IMG/VR virus record: IMGVR_UViG_3300036760_000785
Span: 1 to 50,267 of that record
Source of the DNA: a virus
Strand: one strand, 5' to 3'
Length of the DNA: 50,267 nucleotides
Of the stretch, positions 46,802 through 50,267 are shown in pieces. The first letter of the stretch is position 1. The number at the start of each line of letters is the position of its first letter. The position numbers and the translations under genes were made by a program. The notes below the pieces were generated by a model that saw nothing but the letters and a program-made list of their open reading frames with translations, had not been told where the DNA came from and made no database searches.

Positions 46802-46830
46802 AAAAAAATAAAGGAGGACCAAAAGAATGA
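46798..46830 (+). CDS. Ten-residue linking mini-frame
   Basis: The ATG overlaps the previous stop and the TGA overlaps the ATG of the 46827 gene. It contains AAAGGAGG, the ribosome-binding site of that gene. Possible translational-coupling peptide (MKKNKGGPKE). The 46278-46302 leader resembles it. Confidence 0.3.
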   Translation: MKKNKGGPKE

Positions 46831-47045
46831 CCGAACTTAAACGCAAAGTGACTAGAAAAATCCCGAAGCCGCGCGGTCTTCGGCATCCCTTAGTCGTCCA
46901 GCTGGATCCGGCGGGGGCGGGGATCTTAAAACTTCGGGAAAAAGGGGCGAGGAAATGGTATTCAATCGGCCTTGAGGAACTCTATAAGCGACTCGTGGCC
47001 ATCAATCTGAGAGAACAAGGAGGAGCAATCGGAAGGAAGGGCTAA
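46827..47045 (+). CDS. Small basic protein, paralogue of the 493 gene
   Basis: A 72-residue basic protein: ELKRKVTRKIPKPRGLRHPL, VVQLDPAG, KWYSIGLEELYKRL. It aligns along its length with the 493 product (LKRNIKREIELPKMRRPLV, KYSIRLLALYSLL). Both follow a repeated hairpin/leader region. The fold may be a small beta-barrel. The function is unknown. Confidence 0.65.
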   Translation: MTELKRKVTRKIPKPRGLRHPLVVQLDPAGAGILKLREKGARKWYSIGLEELYKRLVAINLREQGGAIGRKG

Positions 47046-47207
47046 AAACAAAAACTCAACGGGCAGGAGAGGCAGCCAGGTTGGTTGTTTATCCTAAAAT
47101 TAGAGAATAAAAAAGCCCAGCCCCGCTGGCAGGCCAGGCAGAAGACAATTAAAAGATAATTCAAAAAGCAGGTCTTGTCAAGCGGTTGGGCGAAGGAGAA
47201 AAAAATA
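47046..47207 (+). other. Intergenic gap with no recognisable gene
   Basis: The 162-nt gap holds a small perfect hairpin CCAGC-CCC-GCTGG near 47120 and a GC-rich tract, but no promoter, terminator or gene that I can support. AAGGAG at 47193-47198 is the ribosome-binding site of the next gene. Confidence 0.5.
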
Positions 47208-48242
47208 ATGGAAAAACAGAAAGACAAACCCCAGGGGAAAAAAACAACTGAAATTATCTCCCATCAGGAAGGTCAAGAAAAGTTGGTCGCCCTCAAAGTG
47301 GATTTCGGTTCAATCTATGTCCGGATCAAGGGCGAGCAGATACTTAGACCAATCAAAGCCGAGATGATGTTGTATGAGAAGTTGGGCCACATCTACAAAG
47401 TCGCCGACAAATATGCGATCACGGCCTCGGGCTATACCCACCTCAACAAGGTCGCGTCCATAAGCATAGTCACGCCTCAAAGGGTGGTCATCGATGGAGT
47501 GGCGAAGCCGAACCCGCACATAGAGCGGAACTCCGACACCAAGGCTATCGAGACCGTTAACATCCGTAAAATCGGCATCGGATATTCCCCGGCCGGTAAT
47601 GTGACGGTCATCGATAAGACCCTCTTCTACAACGTCTATACATATTTCATCCAATCGATCCAGGCCAAAATGAAGAGAAAAAAATGGGATGATAAATCAA
47701 AACGTCTGTCCGACGAACCGATGTATCCCAACTGTGCAGTCACGGGGATAGCCGGAGAAAGACCGAAAATTGAGGGATCTTGGGCCTTTTTCCCGACGGC
47801 ACCCCCGCTCGGGCTCTGGGTGAATTACAAGGATCCGGCGATTCTGGATTGTCTCGAGGAGCACACACAACGCCAGCGATTCGGCGACCGGATTGCCCAG
47901 AAGATAGTCGAGAGGAATATCCTCAAGGACCATCCGGCGATCGGCCTCTCGAACGTCTTCCCGAAGGACGGAACCTCCGGGACCTATGCCTTCGTGACAG
48001 TATATGGCTATCGTCATGAGTTCGAGGCGCCAAATATCGCCGAGATCCTCGAGCAGGCGGATAAGCGTTCAGACACATTCGAGACGACCGCGGAGGTGAT
48101 TGACCAGGTGGAGGAGCATGAGGAGAAGGCCGCCATAAATGAGGTAGTGACCGAAGAGGGCGAAGAGAAGCCAAAGCCATTTGGAAATCCAGCCGTCGAC
48201 AAAGAGCCGCCACCCGAATTTTTCGAGGGAAAGAAGAAATGA
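47208..48242 (+). CDS. Candidate recombination/annealing protein
   Basis: A 344-residue protein immediately upstream of the exonuclease gene. It has HIYKVADKYAITASGYTHLN, IVTPQRVVID, and a helical region, then a strongly acidic Glu-rich tail (EEHEEKAAINEVVTEEGEEKPK) with PPPEFFEG near the end, similar in style to SSB-interaction tails. Phages pair a single-strand annealing protein with such an exonuclease. Sequence resemblance to RecT or Erf is not clear, so the call is by context. GAAGGAG fixes the start at ATG 47208. Confidence 0.5.
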   Translation: MEKQKDKPQGKKTTEIISHQEGQEKLVALKVDFGSIYVRIKGEQILRPIKAEMMLYEKLGHIYKVADKYAITASGYTHLNKVASISIVTPQRVVIDGVAKPNPHIERNSDTKAIETVNIRKIGIGYSPAGNVTVIDKTLFYNVYTYFIQSIQAKMKRKKWDDKSKRLSDEPMYPNCAVTGIAGERPKIEGSWAFFPTAPPLGLWVNYKDPAILDCLEEHTQRQRFGDRIAQKIVERNILKDHPAIGLSNVFPKDGTSGTYAFVTVYGYRHEFEAPNIAEILEQADKRSDTFETTAEVIDQVEEHEEKAAINEVVTEEGEEKPKPFGNPAVDKEPPPEFFEGKKK

Positions 48243-49285
48243 TCGAGGCCATAGAATCAGAAAAAATCATCAATGGCAACGGAGTCTTAATCGAACAACT
48301 TAATGAGATAGCCAACGAAATTATTAACCGATTCGATTCAAAGAGACAAAACAAAAGAGAACCTTATGATCACCGTGACATGAATTGGGCTTCCGAAATC
48401 GGCCATCCTTGCAAGCGATTTTTGGTCTATGCCCGCCTGAATTGGAAAGACCGCCAGCTTATGGATATCGATGGGGAGTATAGGATCGAGGAAGGCCAAC
48501 GGTATGAATGGGAGCTCAAAAAGGAACTTGGCGACATAGGATTCGAACTGAATGAGACCCAGCGCACACTCTTGATCCCCGAGTTCAAGATAAAAGGCAA
48601 GATTGACGGACTCCTGCCCATAAAAGCAAAACTCGCTGATTACCCAGACCTCAGGCAGGCCCCAAGCGAGGTGAAAAGTATCAGCCCCAATTACTGGGAT
48701 TCAACCAGGACAATCGAAGACATTAAACGGCACAGGGCCTGGTGGATACGTGGCTATCCAAGCCAGCTTAATGTCTATATCTATGCCTCTGGAAGTCCCT
48801 TCGGATTTTTCATTCTAAAGACTTTTGGAAAAAGACCGCGCGTATTGCCTATGCTATTTGATGGGGAGCTTATTCGGGCCGACTTCGCCAAGATCGAAGA
48901 CGTTAACCGGCACGTGGAGGCTAAAACATATCCTGAGCCTATACCATACGACCCGCAAATTTGTGAAATGTGCGGCTTCTCTCATTTATGTCTACCCTTG
49001 AAGACTACGGATTTTTCTGAGATTCCGAATTCGGAGATTCCTATACTGAATCACTTTTTAGAACTCAAAGATTGGAACAAGCAATATGAAGAACTGAAGT
49101 CTATCTTGATAGGAACCAAAGAAAAGCCGGGCCGGTATTATGGCAAAAATGCGATCGTAGGTGACATCGAAATCTTAACAACGATTCAGAATCGCACTTT
49201 CTATGAAGTTCCGAAGGATGTGAAAGAACCTTATGGCGAAAAGCGGGAAATAATCATCACAAAAATTCAGAGAATAGGAGACTGA
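48239..49285 (+). CDS. Cas4/RecB-like PD-(D/E)XK exonuclease
   Basis: A 348-residue protein with GKIDGLLP (Asp), PSEVKSI (E-V-K), and QLNVYIYA (Gln helix), the PD-(D/E)XK nuclease core. A Cys near the N-terminus (HPCKRF) and CEMCGFSHLC at the C-terminal side could ligate a [4Fe-4S] cluster, as in Cas4 and AddB. It probably resects DNA ends for recombination. Overlap with the previous gene (ATGA at 48239) and close spacing to the next indicate one operon. Confidence 0.8.
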   Translation: MIEAIESEKIINGNGVLIEQLNEIANEIINRFDSKRQNKREPYDHRDMNWASEIGHPCKRFLVYARLNWKDRQLMDIDGEYRIEEGQRYEWELKKELGDIGFELNETQRTLLIPEFKIKGKIDGLLPIKAKLADYPDLRQAPSEVKSISPNYWDSTRTIEDIKRHRAWWIRGYPSQLNVYIYASGSPFGFFILKTFGKRPRVLPMLFDGELIRADFAKIEDVNRHVEAKTYPEPIPYDPQICEMCGFSHLCLPLKTTDFSEIPNSEIPILNHFLELKDWNKQYEELKSILIGTKEKPGRYYGKNAIVGDIEILTTIQNRTFYEVPKDVKEPYGEKREIIITKIQRIGD

Positions 49286-49286
49286 A

Positions 49287-50045
49287 ATGAATGAAAATTT
49301 AGAGACGCGTATAGTAAAATTGCCCGATGAGGCCAATATGATTCAGATTTTAGATCAAGGCGGCCTCATCAAAGCCAACGATTTTCTGCTCGGAATAAAA
49401 GGCTTGAAAAAACAAATAGACGAAATATGGGATCCGGTTATCGAAGCGGCTTATAAATCCCACCGGGAGGCATTAAGTCAGAAACAAAAATTTACAAACC
49501 CTTTGCTCTTTGCCGAACAGATCGTGAAGAAACGGATCTCATCCTATTTAGCAGAACAGGAGAGGCTTCGCCGCGAGGCAGAGGAGGCAAATCGCAAACT
49601 GGAAGAGGAAAGATGTCGACTAGAAGAGGAGGCACTCAAAAAAGCCCAGGAGGCAGAGGAGAAAGCTCGCCAGGCGGAGTTCGAGGCTGCCGCATTGCTT
49701 GACTCATCTGAAAAAAAGGTAAAAGCCGAGGAGGAGGCTAAAAAGGCGAAAGAGGAGGCGGACAAGATAATCGAAGCAGCAGCCGAAAAGGAGAAACAAT
49801 TTGTACCACGGCTGGTCGTCGAAGTCCCGAAAACCAGCGGCCTGACAGCACGGGAGGATTGGAAATTTGAAATCGTGGATTTTGGATCTTTCCTTTCAGC
49901 CATCATTTCAGGAACAGTTCCTTTGCAGGCAATAAAAACGGACGATGTTTTTATAGGCAAAATGGTTCGGACGATGAAAAACGAGCTCAAGTGGCCAGGA
50001 GTTCGAGTTTATTCTGAAAAAAACATTTCCGTCAGGTTGAGTTGA
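49287..50045 (+). CDS. Coiled-coil DUF1351-like protein
   Basis: A 252-residue protein. Residues 70-170 form a long Glu/Arg/Ala-rich coiled coil (RLRREAEEANRKLEEERCRL, then EEAKKAKEEADKI). The ends are small globular parts, with DFGSFLSAIISGTVPLQAI near the C-terminus. This layout is that of phage proteins of the DUF1351 type, commonly next to recombination genes. Its function is not known. Confidence 0.65.
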   Translation: MNENLETRIVKLPDEANMIQILDQGGLIKANDFLLGIKGLKKQIDEIWDPVIEAAYKSHREALSQKQKFTNPLLFAEQIVKKRISSYLAEQERLRREAEEANRKLEEERCRLEEEALKKAQEAEEKARQAEFEAAALLDSSEKKVKAEEEAKKAKEEADKIIEAAAEKEKQFVPRLVVEVPKTSGLTAREDWKFEIVDFGSFLSAIISGTVPLQAIKTDDVFIGKMVRTMKNELKWPGVRVYSEKNISVRLS

Positions 50046-50046
50046 T

Positions 50047-50106
50047 ATGAGGAGGAAGAGGGCAAGACAAAGATATTTAAAGAAAAAACACATTAAGGAG
50101 GAATAA
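50047..50106 (+). CDS. Possible 19-residue basic peptide
   Basis: ATG 50047 to TAA 50104-50106, with GTTGATATG start context just after the stop of the previous gene. It encodes a very basic peptide (RRKRARQRYLKKKH). The frame also contains the ribosome-binding site of the next gene (AAGGAGG). It may simply be a coupling frame. Confidence 0.3.
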   Translation: MRRKRARQRYLKKKHIKEE

Positions 50107-50267
50107 ATGGAAAGTAAAATTCTCGAAGTTATTGACAACCAACGAATAAGACTAACGGAAATTGCTATGAAGGTGCAGGAGATTGTCACGGCCGAGATTC
50201 GGAGGTTGGACGAATTCAAGATCAGCTTGATGAAGACGGACAACAATCGGCCGAAGGTGACCATCGA
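50107..50267 (+). CDS. Small charged protein, 5' part (continues at 1-182)
   Basis: ATG 50107 follows AAGGAGGAATAA. The frame (starts MESKILEVIDNQRIRLTEIA) runs off the right end and continues, after removing the 127-nt overlap, to the stop at 180-182. The full protein is 71 residues. Function unknown. Confidence 0.8.
   Translation, partial: MESKILEVIDNQRIRLTEIAMKVQEIVTAEIRRLDEFKISLMKTDNNRPKVTI
50141..50267. repeat. Terminal direct repeat, right copy
   Basis: Identical to bases 1-127; see the left copy. Removing one copy gives a circular genome of 50,140 bp with an intact reading frame across the join. Confidence 0.95.

Noticed and set aside
1-50267. tRNA genes, integrase, DNA polymerase or helicase
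   Set aside because: I looked for T-loop-like sequences and family motifs on both strands and saw none that I could support. A covariance-model or profile search could still find one.

Overview
The window is a complete tailed-phage genome, assembled as a circle and opened inside a small gene. Bases 1-127 recur exactly at 50141-50267, so the unique genome is about 50,140 bp. The order of structural genes (terminase, portal, MuF-type head protein, XkdF-type protease, scaffold, HK97-fold capsid, neck proteins, tail tube, frameshifted tail chaperones, a 1,232-residue tape measure, tail tip, fibres) is that of a long-tailed siphovirus. The host is a bacterium, judging from very strong Shine-Dalgarno sequences (GGAGGAAAAATG and variants), sigma70-like promoters and a peptidase-type endolysin. 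The phylum cannot be named from the sequence. AGA, AGG and ATA codons are frequent and I see no tRNA gene. No integrase or resolvase was found, so a temperate life cycle is unsupported even though a small helix-turn-helix regulator is present.

Layout. (1) 45.7 kb through the join to about 5.7 kb: an early rightward operon. It holds a regulator, many small zinc-ribbon and hypothetical proteins, a candidate annealing protein with a Cas4/RecB-like exonuclease, a replisome-organizer-like protein with an embedded nuclease-like domain, a small cytosine-methyltransferase-like protein, a tandem family of paralogues and a radical SAM protein. (2) 5.7-10.9 kb: holin, three cassettes each led by a degenerate GGTNN pentanucleotide array, endolysin, a spanin-like protein and an HTH-phosphoesterase. 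(3) 10.9-32.9 kb: packaging, head and neck genes, interrupted by large accessory blocks. (4) 33-44.5 kb: tail genes, a histidine-rich fibre and a glycosidase-like protein. (5) 44.5-45.5 kb: a short leftward operon (ribbon-helix-helix protein and an alanine-rich protein) facing the early promoter.

The most unusual features are as follows. A 1,041-residue protein fuses nucleotidyltransferase, methyltransferase, ligase and LigD-phosphoesterase-like domains to the prohead protease. A three-gene sugar-metabolism-like cassette (zinc dehydrogenase, TPP enzyme, SDR) has separated that protease from its C-terminal tail and the scaffold. The MuF protein carries an endonuclease-free intein inside its HPNC metal-site motif. 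A double GT9-methyltransferase protein and a DUF115-like protein sit among the neck genes. Three period-5 GGTNN arrays lie in front of small genes, two of them followed by an identical 38-nt leader.

A working model, which is inference, is that the phage has two accessory programmes carried in its late operon. One modifies glycans of the host or the virion. The other would place end-processing and ligation domains inside the capsid through fusion to the maturation protease, possibly to act on the genome ends after injection.
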